From the NCBI RefSeq assembly GCF_000733925.1, contig NZ_JPOO01000003.1, forward strand, positions 2,232,001 through 2,296,000: a stretch of DNA of 64,000 nt, in the 5' to 3' direction. The stretch comes from Arenibacter algicola (GTDB lineage: Bacteria; Bacteroidota; Bacteroidia; Flavobacteriales; Flavobacteriaceae). This document shows, in pieces, positions 52,826 through 62,770 of this stretch. A program made the translations under genes and the position numbers. Below the pieces are notes generated by a model. It made no database searches and was not told the origin of the DNA. It was given only the letters and a program-made list of their open reading frames with translations. Numbering within the stretch: position 1 is the first letter of the stretch; every line of letters starts with the position of its first letter.

Positions 52826-53890
52826 TTAATTTTTAGTGTCAAAATCCAATAAGACCCCTTCTGAAATCCATTTGGCAAGGGCTTGTCTATTGTCAGGGTC
52901 CAAGATTCGCTTTTGGTCCTTTTTGTTTTTAATATTCCCAATTTCTATATAGGCCATAGCCGGCAAGGTGTTCTTGACCAAATATAACCCACTTCGGTCT
53001 GCAAAGGTACCTTCATAGTTCCTATTGGGTTGATATTGTCTGTATTTATTTAAAAAAGTCTCATGGATACTTTCCGCCAATCGCTTGCCGTTCTTACTGT
53101 TCTCATGATGATAGAAAAAGACGTCTATATTCTGTCCCCTGCTACGACTATCTACATGGGTCACTATTAACCTTTGATATTTACCAGCATTTTCCTTATA
53201 GAGTTTGTTCACTATATCAACACGCTGCTTTAACCGCAATAATTGGTTTAAAGGTATTTCCTCATTGGGATAGGCCACCTCATCCCTATCTATTTCCAGA
53301 ACGCGCTGATCCCTTATGCCATCATTGGAATCCCTGATAATAATGTAGGTCTTGGCCCCATGGGATATAAGCTCCTTGGCCAAACGCAGCGTAATATCAT
53401 AGGCATACTCGTCCTCGGCTATAATTTTGCCCTCATATTTTTCAATGGCACCAGGGTCCGGTCCGCCGTGACCCGATATTAAATAATAGATGGCACCCTC
53501 TAACTTATTACTTTTTATTTCCGTGGAAGCGTAATCCTTACCAAAAATATCATCGTTGAGGATATTGGATACCGTTTTAATTTCGGTGGCCTTTTTTACA
53601 ACGGATTCTTCTATGGGAACTGTATCTACAGGTACGGGAGGTATAATGTATTCCCGTCCCTCATAAAGATGCATACTATCCCGTAAATTATCTTGATTAA
53701 GATCTACAAAATGTCCGTAATGCCTAACCGGATTCATCCCTTGTTTCCTGAGAATGGAATAAATACCATCTCCCCTTTCCGCAATTACGGTTTTAACCGA
53801 AGTTTGGGAAATTAAAGGGAGCCATATTAAAGCCCCGATCCACGATAAAATAAAAGTTCTTTTGGCAGACACGATGTATATTTTGTACAA
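52826..53890 (-). CDS. N-acetylmuramoyl-L-alanine amidase
   Basis: A 354-residue zinc amidase_3 that cleaves the peptide stem from muramic acid. N-terminal signal/anchor (about 10-30), a LysM-like segment (about 33-95: RGDGIYSILRKQG and HLYEGREYIIPP), then the catalytic domain: SGHGGPDPGA (first zinc His), EDEYAYDITLRLAKEL, VTHVDSRSRGQ (His) and AYIEIGNI (catalytic Glu). Probably acts in cell separation or remodelling. Confidence 0.9.
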   Translation of the reverse strand: MYKIYIVSAKRTFILSWIGALIWLPLISQTSVKTVIAERGDGIYSILRKQGMNPVRHYGHFVDLNQDNLRDSMHLYEGREYIIPPVPVDTVPIEESVVKKATEIKTVSNILNDDIFGKDYASTEIKSNKLEGAIYYLISGHGGPDPGAIEKYEGKIIAEDEYAYDITLRLAKELISHGAKTYIIIRDSNDGIRDQRVLEIDRDEVAYPNEEIPLNQLLRLKQRVDIVNKLYKENAGKYQRLIVTHVDSRSRGQNIDVFFYHHENSKNGKRLAESIHETFLNKYRQYQPNRNYEGTFADRSGLYLVKNTLPAMAYIEIGNIKNKKDQKRILDPDNRQALAKWISEGVLLDFDTKN

Positions 53891-54030
53891 ATATTATCAA
53901 AAATACTGCCCAATTCCAAAAACAATCCAAAATGAGGGAATTCTTGGGCTGTTTCTGCCCAGAATTTAGCTTTAGCTTCTTATAGCAAAGCAATTATTAA
54001 TCAAAGACCCGATAAATTTGGAATAGGGCT

Positions 54031-55032
54031 TCAATAAATCTTGTAAAAACTCTTTATTACCTCTTGTGCCGGTTTATTTTGGGGGGTAAATCGATTGTCA
54101 TTAATACCGCCGGCCTTTTCATGATCAATAAACCATTTCCAAACGAATCCTCCTGCAAACCAATCTTCGCTCCAAAATTCTTCAAAAATAGCCTTGGTTG
54201 CGTTGGTTTGGGCCTCAAGATTTACATCGTCCTGGCTATGGTCTACCAACCAAGGTTTCTTGGCAGCATAATTATTGCTCCTATAGCCGTATTCCGTAAA
54301 TATAATTGGTTTATTTTTCGCCATGGATAAGGATTTTATTTTCTCCTTGTGCGGTTGCCACCCCTTTCTCAATTGTTCCACGGTGGGAGTTTTCTCATCG
54401 CTCAGCGGAAAGTAGGCATCTATCCCAATAAAATCCAAATCCTCCCAAAAAGGGGTTCTTCCATATTCGTCCCAATTGGCAGCATAGGTAAGTTTTCCTT
54501 TATAAACACTTTTGATCTTTTTGATCAGTTCCGTCCAGTATTCCGGCCTGTGACTAACAAATTGCTCCAACTCGGTCCCAATACAAAATGCGTCCGCATT
54601 TGTTTCCTGGGCTAAAGTAGCATAAGCAAGTATAAATTTATCATAAGACGCTTCCAAGGCCCTCCATTTTTCTTCTGAATCCATTTTTAAATTACCGGTA
54701 AATGCTCCCCTGGAGATCCAAATCTGTGGTTTCAACATTACTCTTAAACCATTCTGGTGTAATATATCTATGTATTGCCTGGCTCCGGTCCTTGTTTCCC
54801 CGAACCATTGTCTGGAGGTGTCGAATATTATTTCTGGCGAGCCTGTATCCCTAATAAATCCAAAGGGCATAACCGCTGCACATTTGGCGTTTACATTCCT
54901 AACGGCATCCACGTGTTCTTGGGCTACCTTTTCCCGAGAAGCAACAAAGCTAACACCATTGAATTTCTCCATTGCTTGGCCACTACAACCAAGTTGTAAT
55001 AACAATAAGAAAAGAAGTCCTAATTTTTTCAT
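54031..55032 (-). CDS. GH113-like glycoside hydrolase lipoprotein
   Basis: A 333-residue lipoprotein (signal MKKLGLLFLLLLQLGCSGQ) with a TIM-barrel: the acid/base Glu in AFCIGTELEQF and the nucleophile Glu in IIFTEYGYRS, at the ends of strands 4 and 7 as in clan GH-A. Best fit is family GH113 (beta-mannanase type). No SusCD pair or other glycosidases surround it, so it is a stand-alone surface or periplasmic enzyme. Confidence 0.83.
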   Translation of the reverse strand: MKKLGLLFLLLLQLGCSGQAMEKFNGVSFVASREKVAQEHVDAVRNVNAKCAAVMPFGFIRDTGSPEIIFDTSRQWFGETRTGARQYIDILHQNGLRVMLKPQIWISRGAFTGNLKMDSEEKWRALEASYDKFILAYATLAQETNADAFCIGTELEQFVSHRPEYWTELIKKIKSVYKGKLTYAANWDEYGRTPFWEDLDFIGIDAYFPLSDEKTPTVEQLRKGWQPHKEKIKSLSMAKNKPIIFTEYGYRSNNYAAKKPWLVDHSQDDVNLEAQTNATKAIFEEFWSEDWFAGGFVWKWFIDHEKAGGINDNRFTPQNKPAQEVIKSFYKIY

Positions 55033-55202
55033 TTAAATAGTTTATAGCCCTAATTTACTCCTTTTCTAATTCATTATAAAAATTAACTGGTTAAGCTTTA
55101 TTAAATGTTGGCTGCAACTTTAAAAATTTATGCTTCCCCATTAATTACGGATAACATTGAATAACGAACCACTACTTCCTAAGAAACAAACTTAGATTTC
55201 CT

Positions 55203-55210
55203 TAGCTTTG
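55203..55210 (+). promoter_or_regulatory. -7 element for trmB
   Basis: TAGCTTTG fits TAnnTTTG, 25 bp before the GTG start. No well-spaced TTG was found upstream. Confidence 0.4.
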
Positions 55211-55235
55211 CCAAATATTTAAACTAATAGTACGA

Positions 55236-55907
55236 GTGGGAAGTAAGAATAAGCTGAAGCGATTCAAGGAGAATGAAACTTTTAGGAATGTAATTCAACC
55301 CACTAGGGAAGAAATTACCAATGGTTCTTTTTCACTAAAGGGGCAATGGAATGAATTTTTTGGCAATAACAATCCCTTGGTTTTGGAATTGGGCTGTGGA
55401 AAAGGCGAATATACCATTGGGATGGCCAAGCAAAACAAAAACAAAAACTTCATTGGTATAGATATCAAGGGAGCCCGCTTTTGGAGAGGTGCCAAAACGG
55501 CTATTGAAGATAATGTATCCAATGCTGCTTTTTTAAGAACCCAAATAGAATTAATTGACGGTCTTTTTGCTCCCGATGAAGTTTCTGAAATCTGGATTAC
55601 CTTTCCAGATCCCCAAATCAAATATAAACGTACCAAACATAGACTTACCAATGAGGTCTTTTTGGATAAATATAAATTGATTCTTAAGCAAGATGGTACC
55701 GTTAACCTAAAAACCGATAGCGAATTTATGCATGGCTATACCTTGGGCCTTTTACACGGTAAAGGTCATGAAGTGCTCTATGCCAATCACGACATCTATA
55801 AAAACGAAGGTAGCCCCAAGGAAGTATTGGAAATACAGACTTTCTATGAAAAACAGTATCTTGATAAAGGAAAGCCAATCACCTATATCAAATTTAGAAT
55901 AAGGTAA
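55236..55907 (+). CDS. trmB: tRNA (guanine-N7)-methyltransferase
   Basis: Methylates G46 in tRNA variable loops with SAM. It has 223 residues. LELGCGKGEYTIGMA is the SAM loop, and WITFPDPQIKYKRTKHRLTN is the TrmB signature. A GTG start is assumed because the frame has no earlier ATG consistent with the conserved N-terminus. The LysE gene follows after 3 bp. Confidence 0.94.
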   Translation: MGSKNKLKRFKENETFRNVIQPTREEITNGSFSLKGQWNEFFGNNNPLVLELGCGKGEYTIGMAKQNKNKNFIGIDIKGARFWRGAKTAIEDNVSNAAFLRTQIELIDGLFAPDEVSEIWITFPDPQIKYKRTKHRLTNEVFLDKYKLILKQDGTVNLKTDSEFMHGYTLGLLHGKGHEVLYANHDIYKNEGSPKEVLEIQTFYEKQYLDKGKPITYIKFRIR

Positions 55908-55910
55908 ACC

Positions 55911-56540
55911 ATGGAGCATTTGCTTACCCTTTTTTTTGCTACTTTCTCTGCGGCCTTCATGGCCACGGTACCACCCGGTCTATTGAATATGAACGCTGCC
56001 AAGATAAGTGTGGAAAAGGGTAAGACCAACGGTATTATTTTTAGCTTGGGGGTGTCTACCATGATCATTATCCAGGCCTATATTTCTGTTCTGATTTCCA
56101 AGTTTCTATTCAAAAACCCGGAGATCATAGACCTACTCTTAAAAATTGCCCTAATTGTCTTCGCTTTTTTTGCCATCTACTTCTTTGTAAAAGCCAAGAA
56201 AAAAAAGCTGAATCGACCTAAAATTGTAAAGGTTAGCAAGAAAAATAGTTTCTTTAAAGGAATATTATTGGCGGCCCTAAATTTATTGACCATTCCTTAT
56301 TACAGTGGCCTAAACGCCATGTGGAACGCCTCAGGATGGATACAATTCCAATTTCGTGATATAGCCACATTTATCCTCGCTGCTGGTTGTGGTACTTTTA
56401 CGGTACTCTATCTCTATACGGTCTACTTCACCAAATTGGAGACCAAAAACAATGGGTTTTCAAAAAATTCAAATTATATATTAAGCGCCTTAATGATGCT
56501 TTTATTGGTAATTACCTTAATCCGTATTTTTTATACCTGA
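55911..56540 (+). CDS. LysE-family exporter
   Basis: A 209-residue membrane protein with six hydrophobic segments and the LysE/RhtB-type start ATVPPGLLNMNAAKISVEKG. It probably exports an amino acid or related molecule. Its stop overlaps the next start as TGATG. Confidence 0.82.
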   Translation: MEHLLTLFFATFSAAFMATVPPGLLNMNAAKISVEKGKTNGIIFSLGVSTMIIIQAYISVLISKFLFKNPEIIDLLLKIALIVFAFFAIYFFVKAKKKKLNRPKIVKVSKKNSFFKGILLAALNLLTIPYYSGLNAMWNASGWIQFQFRDIATFILAAGCGTFTVLYLYTVYFTKLETKNNGFSKNSNYILSALMMLLLVITLIRIFYT

Positions 56541-56875
56541 TGAAACCCGAAAATGAGAACTTCTTTGAAAAAGTATATGCAGTGGCCAGGCAAATACCAT
56601 TTGGGCGGGTTACCTCTTATGGAGCCATCGCCAAATATCTAGGAACCGCCAGAAGTGCCAGAATGGTAGGCTGGGCCATGAACGGCTCCCATAAAATTGG
56701 AGATATCCCGGCACATAGGGTAGTTAACAGAAAAGGGCTCTTAACAGGGAAACATCATTTTGAAGGCACCAATTTAATGCAGCAGCTATTGGAAAATGAG
56801 GGAATTAAAGTGGTGGATAATCAAATCGAGGATTTTGAAAATCTCTTTTGGGATCCCTGGCAGGAATTGAAGTAA
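56540..56875 (+). CDS. Alkyltransferase-like protein lacking the catalytic cysteine
   Basis: A 111-residue MGMT-fold protein. The family active site PCHRV reads PAHRVV (in DIPAHRVVNRKG), so the alkyl-accepting Cys is Ala. QIPFGRVTSYGAIAKYLG (about 17-34) is the DNA-binding helix region. Such alkyltransferase-like (ATL) proteins bind O6-alkylguanine and hand it to nucleotide excision repair; typical ATLs have Trp at this position. The chosen start couples it to the LysE gene (TGATG); an earlier in-frame ATG at 56387 would lie deep inside LysE. Confidence 0.88.
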   Translation: MKPENENFFEKVYAVARQIPFGRVTSYGAIAKYLGTARSARMVGWAMNGSHKIGDIPAHRVVNRKGLLTGKHHFEGTNLMQQLLENEGIKVVDNQIEDFENLFWDPWQELK

Positions 56876-57041
56876 TTTTCTTGATTACAATTACCGATAA
56901 TATTGGATAAATCGCAACATATAAAGCTTACTTATTGCCTTATTTTACTTTTCAATTACCTTCCTTCCTAATCTCGCTCCTAAGCCCTATCTTTGTAATT
57001 TAGAATCAGTTTTAATAATAACTGAATAAGAATGGTTTAGG

Positions 57042-58184
57042 ATGAAAATAGATAAGAAAGACATACTTAAAGCCCTTGAAAACATAACTGTGCCTGGAGA
57101 AGGACAGAATATGGTGGAGAGTGGCGCGGTTAAAAATATTATGGTTTTTGGGGACGAGGTAGTTGTTGATATTACCATTTCCAACCCTAGTTTGCAGGCG
57201 CGAAAGAAAACCGAAGTTGAAATTTTGAAAGTGATACACGAGAAGGTATACAACAAGGCCAAGATCACCGTTAACGTAAAAGTTGATGCCCCTGCTGCCA
57301 AGCCTAAGGTGAATGAGATAAAAGGAAAACCCATCCCAGGGATCAAAAATATTATTGCGGTCGCTTCCGGAAAAGGAGGCGTAGGGAAATCCACGGTCAC
57401 GGCAAATTTGGCCGTCACATTGGCTAAAATGGGGTTTAAAGTGGGACTATTGGACGCGGACATTTATGGTCCTTCCATGCCCATCATGTTCGATGTTGCC
57501 CAAGAAAAACCTTTGGCCGTAAATATTGAAGGAAAATCCAAAATGAAGCCCATAGAAAACTATGGCGTAAAACTCCTGTCCATTGGCTTTTTTACCCAGC
57601 CCAATCAGGCAGTAATCTGGAGAGGCCCAATGGCAGCCAAAGCGCTCAATCAAATGATTTTCGATGCCCATTGGGGAGAGTTGGATTTTATGTTGCTGGA
57701 TCTTCCTCCCGGAACAGGGGATATACATTTAAGCATTATGCAATCCTTACCAATAACGGGTGCCGTGGTAGTAAGTACTCCGCAGGAAGTAGCCCTGGCA
57801 GATGCCCGTAAAGGTGTGGCCATGTTCCAACAAGATTCCATAAATGTACCCGTGTTGGGAATAGTAGAAAATATGGCGTATTTTACACCAGAGGAATTGC
57901 CCAACAACAAATACTATATTTTTGGAAAAGAAGGTGCCAAGCACCTGTCCGAGGATTTAAATGTTCCTTTTTTAGGCGAGATACCTTTGGTACAAAGTAT
58001 TAGGGAGGCCGGAGATGTAGGAAGGCCAGCGGCACTGCAAACGGCAACAGCAATTGAAACCGCTTTTGAGGAACTTACAAAAAATGTGGTACAGGAAGTG
58101 GTAGATAGAAACAAAAGTTTACCTCCAACAGAGGCTATTAAAATAACTACAATGGCAGGTTGTTCGGCTGTTAAAAAGAAGTAA
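57042..58184 (+). CDS. apbC: Mrp/NBP35-type Fe-S carrier ATPase
   Basis: A 380-residue protein: N-terminal DUF59/MIP18-like domain (about 1-90), then a deviant Walker A VASGKGGVGKSTVTANLA (about 107-124) and LLDLPPGTGDIHLS. Transfers Fe-S clusters to apoproteins. The usual CxxC of the C-terminal part is not seen as a clear pair; only Cys375 (MAGCSAVKKK) appears there. A NifU-like gene follows 2 bp later. Confidence 0.9.
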   Translation: MKIDKKDILKALENITVPGEGQNMVESGAVKNIMVFGDEVVVDITISNPSLQARKKTEVEILKVIHEKVYNKAKITVNVKVDAPAAKPKVNEIKGKPIPGIKNIIAVASGKGGVGKSTVTANLAVTLAKMGFKVGLLDADIYGPSMPIMFDVAQEKPLAVNIEGKSKMKPIENYGVKLLSIGFFTQPNQAVIWRGPMAAKALNQMIFDAHWGELDFMLLDLPPGTGDIHLSIMQSLPITGAVVVSTPQEVALADARKGVAMFQQDSINVPVLGIVENMAYFTPEELPNNKYYIFGKEGAKHLSEDLNVPFLGEIPLVQSIREAGDVGRPAALQTATAIETAFEELTKNVVQEVVDRNKSLPPTEAIKITTMAGCSAVKKK

Positions 58185-58186
58185 TT

Positions 58187-58426
58187 ATGACATCAATAGA
58201 ACTTAAAAACAACGTTGAAAAGGCTTTGGAGGAAATCCGTCCTTTTTTGCAAAGTGATGGAGGGGATATTTCCCTAATTTCCATAGACAATGATAATTCG
58301 GTTAAGGTAAAATTGGAAGGAGCCTGTGTAGGCTGTTCGGTAAACCAAATGACCCTAAAAAGCGGGGTGGAAATGACCATAAAAAAGTATGCCCCTCAAA
58401 TACAAGAAGTCATAAATGTGGTGTAA
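58187..58426 (+). CDS. NifU C-terminal-type Fe-S scaffold
   Basis: 79 residues: EIRPFLQSDGGDISLISID and CVGCSVNQMTLKSGVE, the NifU-C (Nfu) domain with its CxxC cluster site. It is co-transcribed with the Mrp ATPase, forming a scaffold/carrier pair. Confidence 0.93.
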   Translation: MTSIELKNNVEKALEEIRPFLQSDGGDISLISIDNDNSVKVKLEGACVGCSVNQMTLKSGVEMTIKKYAPQIQEVINVV

Positions 58427-58498
58427 TAAGCTGACTTTTGTCATAATCCAATCCTAATTCCTTTTTTAGCTTTGTAGCTATTTTAAGTTCCTTTTTCC

Positions 58499-59557
58499 AT
58501 GATTAAAACAGATATTCTGATTATAGGTGCAGGCCCAACCGGTCTTTTTGCTGTTTTTGAAGCAGGCCTGTTGCAGCTTAAATGCCATCTAATAGACGCA
58601 TTACCACAAGCAGGTGGACAGTGTTCCGAAATATATCCAAAAAAGCCTATTTACGATATCCCGGGATTCCCAGAAGTTTTGGCTGGAGATCTGGTAAATA
58701 ATCTTATGGAACAGATAAAAGCGTTCCAGCCCGGATTTACCTTAGGAGAGCGGGCAAATACTATTGAAAAATTGGAAGATGGAACCTTTTTGGTAACTAC
58801 CAATAAAGGCACCAAGCACAATGCCCCAATCGTGGCAATTGCCGGGGGCCTTGGCAGTTTTGAACCTAGAAAACCCTTGATAGACAGAATAAAGGATTAT
58901 GAAGACAAGGGTGTTTCCTATTTTATAAAAGATCCCGAAGTATATCGCAATAAAAAAGTATTGATTGCCGGTGGTGGTGATTCTGCCCTGGACTGGAGTA
59001 TCTTTTTGGCCGATGTTGCTTCGGAAGTAACTTTGGTACATAGAAGAAATGAATTTAGAGGTGCTTTGGATTCTGTAGAGAAGGTACAGTCCTTAAAAAA
59101 TCTTGGAAAAATAAATCTTATTACCCCTGCAGAAGTGGTGGGCCTAAAAGGCTCAGGGAAATTAGAAGCCGTAGTAATCAATAAATCCGGTGATCAGGAC
59201 GAAGAAATTATCAAGGAAGTAGACCACTTTATCCCCTTGTTCGGGCTATCTCCCAAGCTGGGACCCATTGCGGATTGGGGATTGGAAATTGAAAAGAATG
59301 CCATAAAAGTGGACACTTTCGATTATCAGACCAACGTTCCAGGAATTTATGCCATTGGGGACGTAAATACCTATCCTGGAAAACTAAAATTGATCCTTTG
59401 TGGTTTTCACGAGGCAACCCTAATGTGCCAAAGTGCCTACCAGCGTATTTTCCCGGACAAAAAATATGTTATGAAATATACCACCGTAGGCGGTGTATCC
59501 GGTTTTGATGGCAGCAAAAAAGAAGCCCCCAAGGCAGTAGTAAAGGCCATTGATTAA
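58499..59557 (+). CDS. Ferredoxin-NADP reductase (TrxB-like type)
   Basis: A 352-residue flavoprotein of the thioredoxin-reductase-like FNR group: IIGAGPTGLFAVFEAGLL (FAD), IAGGGDSALDWSIFLAD (NADPH) and GIYAIGDVNTYPGK. It lacks the redox CxxC of thioredoxin reductase, which supports an FNR role. A 2Fe-2S ferredoxin gene follows. TAGCTTTG at 58467-58474 is a plausible -7 element. Confidence 0.9.
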   Translation: MIKTDILIIGAGPTGLFAVFEAGLLQLKCHLIDALPQAGGQCSEIYPKKPIYDIPGFPEVLAGDLVNNLMEQIKAFQPGFTLGERANTIEKLEDGTFLVTTNKGTKHNAPIVAIAGGLGSFEPRKPLIDRIKDYEDKGVSYFIKDPEVYRNKKVLIAGGGDSALDWSIFLADVASEVTLVHRRNEFRGALDSVEKVQSLKNLGKINLITPAEVVGLKGSGKLEAVVINKSGDQDEEIIKEVDHFIPLFGLSPKLGPIADWGLEIEKNAIKVDTFDYQTNVPGIYAIGDVNTYPGKLKLILCGFHEATLMCQSAYQRIFPDKKYVMKYTTVGGVSGFDGSKKEAPKAVVKAID

Positions 59558-59627
59558 AAAAAACCCTTAAATCCTAAAGTAAATCCCTTAAATTTGCTGG
59601 CTATTAGCAAAAAAGAATATTTCTGGC

Positions 59628-59957
59628 ATGAGCGATGTTAAAATAAAAATTAAGGACAGGGATGGGGTTGTACACGAGGTAGACGCACCCACAGACATGA
59701 ATATGAATCTTATGGAAATAGTTCGTTCCTACGAACTAGCTCCCGAGGGAACCATTGGAATATGTGGTGGTATGGCCATGTGTGCCTCCTGCCAATGTTA
59801 TGTGGAATCTGACCACCAATTGCCCGAAATGTCAGATGATGAGGACGCCATGCTTGCCGAAGCTTTCAATGTAAAGGACAACAGCCGCCTAGGTTGCCAA
59901 ATTCATATAACAGAGGATTTGGAAGGCCTGGAAGTGGAGTTGGCCCCTGAGAGTTAA
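59628..59957 (+). CDS. 2Fe-2S ferredoxin
   Basis: 109 residues with the cluster-binding pattern CGGMAMCASCQCYV and a final Cys in RLGCQIHITEDLEG, as in adrenodoxin/Isc-type ferredoxins. Likely partner of the reductase encoded 70 bp upstream. TAAATTTG (59589-59596) is a possible separate -7 element. Confidence 0.93.
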   Translation: MSDVKIKIKDRDGVVHEVDAPTDMNMNLMEIVRSYELAPEGTIGICGGMAMCASCQCYVESDHQLPEMSDDEDAMLAEAFNVKDNSRLGCQIHITEDLEGLEVELAPES

Positions 59958-60035
59958 TTGTTAAAATGTATGCGCATCTCCGGGAATGTAAGGTTCTCGG
60001 ATCCTACAATCCAAAATGTTTTCTGCAAGGCGTTT

Positions 60036-60056
60036 GGGTGCTAAATATTAGCATCC
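60036..60056. terminator. Hairpin between converging ferredoxin and ABC-exporter genes
   Basis: GGGTGCTAA and TTAGCATCC pair (one G-U) around ATA. There is no T run, so termination is uncertain, but the genes converge here. Confidence 0.4.
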
Positions 60057-60093
60057 TAATATTAACCTGGGAACCTAATACTGCCCATAGCCA

Positions 60094-61830
60094 TTAAATC
60101 CTGGCCTGGTAGGTAAATAAGTTAAAGTACCTTCCTTCTTTTGCAATAAGCTCATCATGAGTCCCTTTTTCTGCAATACGACCATCTTCTATAACCAATA
60201 TTTGATTGGCTTTTCTAATGGTGCTCAATCTGTGGGCGATGACAAAAGTAGTCCTACCCTCGGTAAGGGTGGCCAAACTTTTCTGAATCAGTGCCTCACT
60301 TTCCGTATCCAGATTGGAAGTAGCTTCGTCCAATATCAAAATTTTTGGATTGGCCAAGACCGCCCTAGCTATAGCGATACGTTGCCGCTGTCCGCCGGAG
60401 AGCTTCACTCCGCGTTCCCCAATTAGCGTATCCAACCCTTTTTCAAACCTATCAGTGAATTCATCCACATAAGCCGCCTTAACAGCCTTTAATACTTCTT
60501 CCTCAGTTGCATTGGGCCTAGGGAACATAATATTTTCCCTAATGGTACCTTCAAACAAAAACTCATCCTGCAAAACAACCCCCAAGTTTCGGCGAAAGCT
60601 GCTCAAATCAACTTTAGAAAGATCCTGACCGTCCACGGTTATGGTCCCTGAAAGGGGATTTAAAAAGGTTGCCGCCAAACCGGCAATGGTAGATTTTCCT
60701 GAACCGGAGCTACCCACTAGAGCTACCACATTGCCCGATTTCACTTCGAAACTAACGTTGTGTAATACATCCTTATCCTCCTCGTAGGCGAAAGAAACAT
60801 CATTAAATGCTATATCCCCTTTTATTTTTTCAAGAACAATCGTTCTTTCCTCTTCATTGGCTTCCGGCACCATATTCATTAGTTCTTCCGTACGGTCCAG
60901 ACCTGCAAGTGCCTCAGTAAGCTGGCTCCCTATGTTGCTCATTTGCACAATAGGCGCTATCATAATTCCCAAGACAAAGGTGAAGGACAAAAAATCCCCT
61001 AGACTCAAGCCTTCATACATTATTTTATATCCACCGATACCCATAATTCCAGTAGTGGCAATTCCAATAAGAAAAGTGGATGAACTGGTCATAAAAGCAG
61101 TTGCCGTTAGACTCTTTTTTACATTTTGAAACAACAGCTCCACCCCGCTCTCAAAAACCTTGGTCTCCTGCTCCTCCGCATTAAAGCCTTTAATAACCCT
61201 GATTCCGCTCAAGGTTTCTGTAAGCCTCCCTGTAACCTCGGCGTTTATTTTACCCCTATTTCTAAATATTGGTCTTATAATCTTAAAGGCTTTTAAGGCT
61301 ATAAAGGCAAAAATGGCCAATGGAATAAAGGTAAAGAAGGTCATAGACGGACTAATCCACAACATGTAAACCAAGGCGCCTATGGCCGTAATACTTCCCC
61401 CTACCAATTGTACCAATCCTGTTCCAATAAGATTACGGACCCCTTCCACGTCCGACATTATTCGAGAGACCAAAGCCCCAGATTTTGCATTATCAAAAAA
61501 ACGGATCGGGAGCGAAAGAACTTTCTTTTGTACCTGTGCCCTTAATTCCGAGATAAGGTATTGTGCCTGTACACTCAATATTTTTGTCAACAAAAATGAT
61601 GTTACGGCCCGCACCAAAATAGACAGTATTACCAAACCGACCAATATTTTGAGCATGGTCATATCCTTGTTCGGAATAACATCGTCCATAAAATATTTTA
61701 GGGAGATAGGGCCAACAAAATTTGCGGCGTTGCTTATGACGATCAAGAACAGACCTATAAAAACTAAATTGCGTCGAGGCCAAATTATTGTTTTAAAGGC
61801 GGTAAGAATACTAACTTTTTTATTGGACAT
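60094..61830 (-). CDS. ABC transporter, fused permease and ATPase
   Basis: A 578-residue half-exporter: six-helix membrane domain (about 15-310), then an ATPase with VGSSGSGKSTIAGLA (Walker A), LSGGQRQRIAIARA (signature), ILILDEATSNLD (Walker B) and IAHRLSTI. It works as a homodimer, MsbA/LmrA-like. Lipids, drugs or peptides could be cargo; nothing nearby decides it. Confidence 0.93.
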   Translation of the reverse strand: MSNKKVSILTAFKTIIWPRRNLVFIGLFLIVISNAANFVGPISLKYFMDDVIPNKDMTMLKILVGLVILSILVRAVTSFLLTKILSVQAQYLISELRAQVQKKVLSLPIRFFDNAKSGALVSRIMSDVEGVRNLIGTGLVQLVGGSITAIGALVYMLWISPSMTFFTFIPLAIFAFIALKAFKIIRPIFRNRGKINAEVTGRLTETLSGIRVIKGFNAEEQETKVFESGVELLFQNVKKSLTATAFMTSSSTFLIGIATTGIMGIGGYKIMYEGLSLGDFLSFTFVLGIMIAPIVQMSNIGSQLTEALAGLDRTEELMNMVPEANEEERTIVLEKIKGDIAFNDVSFAYEEDKDVLHNVSFEVKSGNVVALVGSSGSGKSTIAGLAATFLNPLSGTITVDGQDLSKVDLSSFRRNLGVVLQDEFLFEGTIRENIMFPRPNATEEEVLKAVKAAYVDEFTDRFEKGLDTLIGERGVKLSGGQRQRIAIARAVLANPKILILDEATSNLDTESEALIQKSLATLTEGRTTFVIAHRLSTIRKANQILVIEDGRIAEKGTHDELIAKEGRYFNLFTYQARI

Positions 61831-62005
61831 TATGAATTATATTTTGATTGCGGGGATTTGTAAGGTATAAATGTAATTAAAGTTATTGGTAGGCGAACCA
61901 TGAAAACTATCACTGTTACCAACTTAATTATGGCCAACAGTTAACATTAAAAAAGTAAAAATAACCTAAGATTTGATCTTGAATAAGAATAGAAGGAAAT
62001 TATCA

Positions 62006-62770
62006 TCAATCAAAAACAGGAAGTACTACCGGATAAATTACATCTACAAATCTCTTATAGGCCTCCCGGGAAGGATGCAGGCCATCCCCTGCCACTAAAT
62101 CGGGATTGGACAATCCATTTCGTGTAATGTCCGTAATATTTACAAAAGGCACACCCTTCTGAAGGGCAGTAGCTTCCGCAAAGCCATTATATTCATCAAT
62201 TTCTTTGGAAATTTTATCGGTATTTCTGCCTTCTCCAAAGGGGGTATACGCATAATCTGGAATGGAAACAACAACAACATTTTTTGGATTGCCATAAGCC
62301 AGGGCAATGGCCCGTTCCAACAGTTGGGGAAACTCCTTTTTATATATTCTGAAAGGTTTACCTTGGTATTGGTTATTGACCCCAATCAAAAGGCTTACCA
62401 AATCATAGGAAGGCAATGCGGTTCCCCTGTTTATAGCATCCCATAAGTTGTCTGTGCGCCATCCTGTAACGGCTATTATTTCGGTATTGACCGTTACTTT
62501 TAGACCCTGCTCCAATCTATGCTTCAACTGTATTGGAAAGCTTTCTGCAGTAGTAACGCTGGCACCAATGGTATAACTATCGCCCAAGGCCAAATAATTA
62601 TATGTCCCCGATTCGTTTAAATGTGGTCCATTCAAATCATTGGAAATGGTCGAAGGCAGCTCTGTATCCAAAATATTGTCCGTGGAAGGTTCAAAAGCGG
62701 ACAACTCCCTTTCTTGGGAACATCCAAAGAAAACAATAGCAATGACAAATAACAATGATAACCGCATCAA
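62006..62770 (-). CDS. SGNH/GDSL hydrolase lipoprotein
   Basis: A 254-residue lipoprotein (signal MMRLSLLFVIAIVFFGCSQ) with YLALGDSYTIGASV (catalytic Ser), LLIGVNNQYQG (Asn block) and GDGLHPSREAYKRFV (Asp/His pair). Probably an esterase or acyl hydrolase in the periplasm or outer membrane; the substrate is unknown. Confidence 0.87.
   Translation of the reverse strand: MMRLSLLFVIAIVFFGCSQERELSAFEPSTDNILDTELPSTISNDLNGPHLNESGTYNYLALGDSYTIGASVTTAESFPIQLKHRLEQGLKVTVNTEIIAVTGWRTDNLWDAINRGTALPSYDLVSLLIGVNNQYQGKPFRIYKKEFPQLLERAIALAYGNPKNVVVVSIPDYAYTPFGEGRNTDKISKEIDEYNGFAEATALQKGVPFVNITDITRNGLSNPDLVAGDGLHPSREAYKRFVDVIYPVVLPVFD

Noticed and set aside
56387..56539. N-terminal extension of the alkyltransferase-like protein
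   Set aside because: The extra 51 residues lie inside the LysE gene in another frame and match nothing in the MGMT family. The coupled TGATG start is much more likely.
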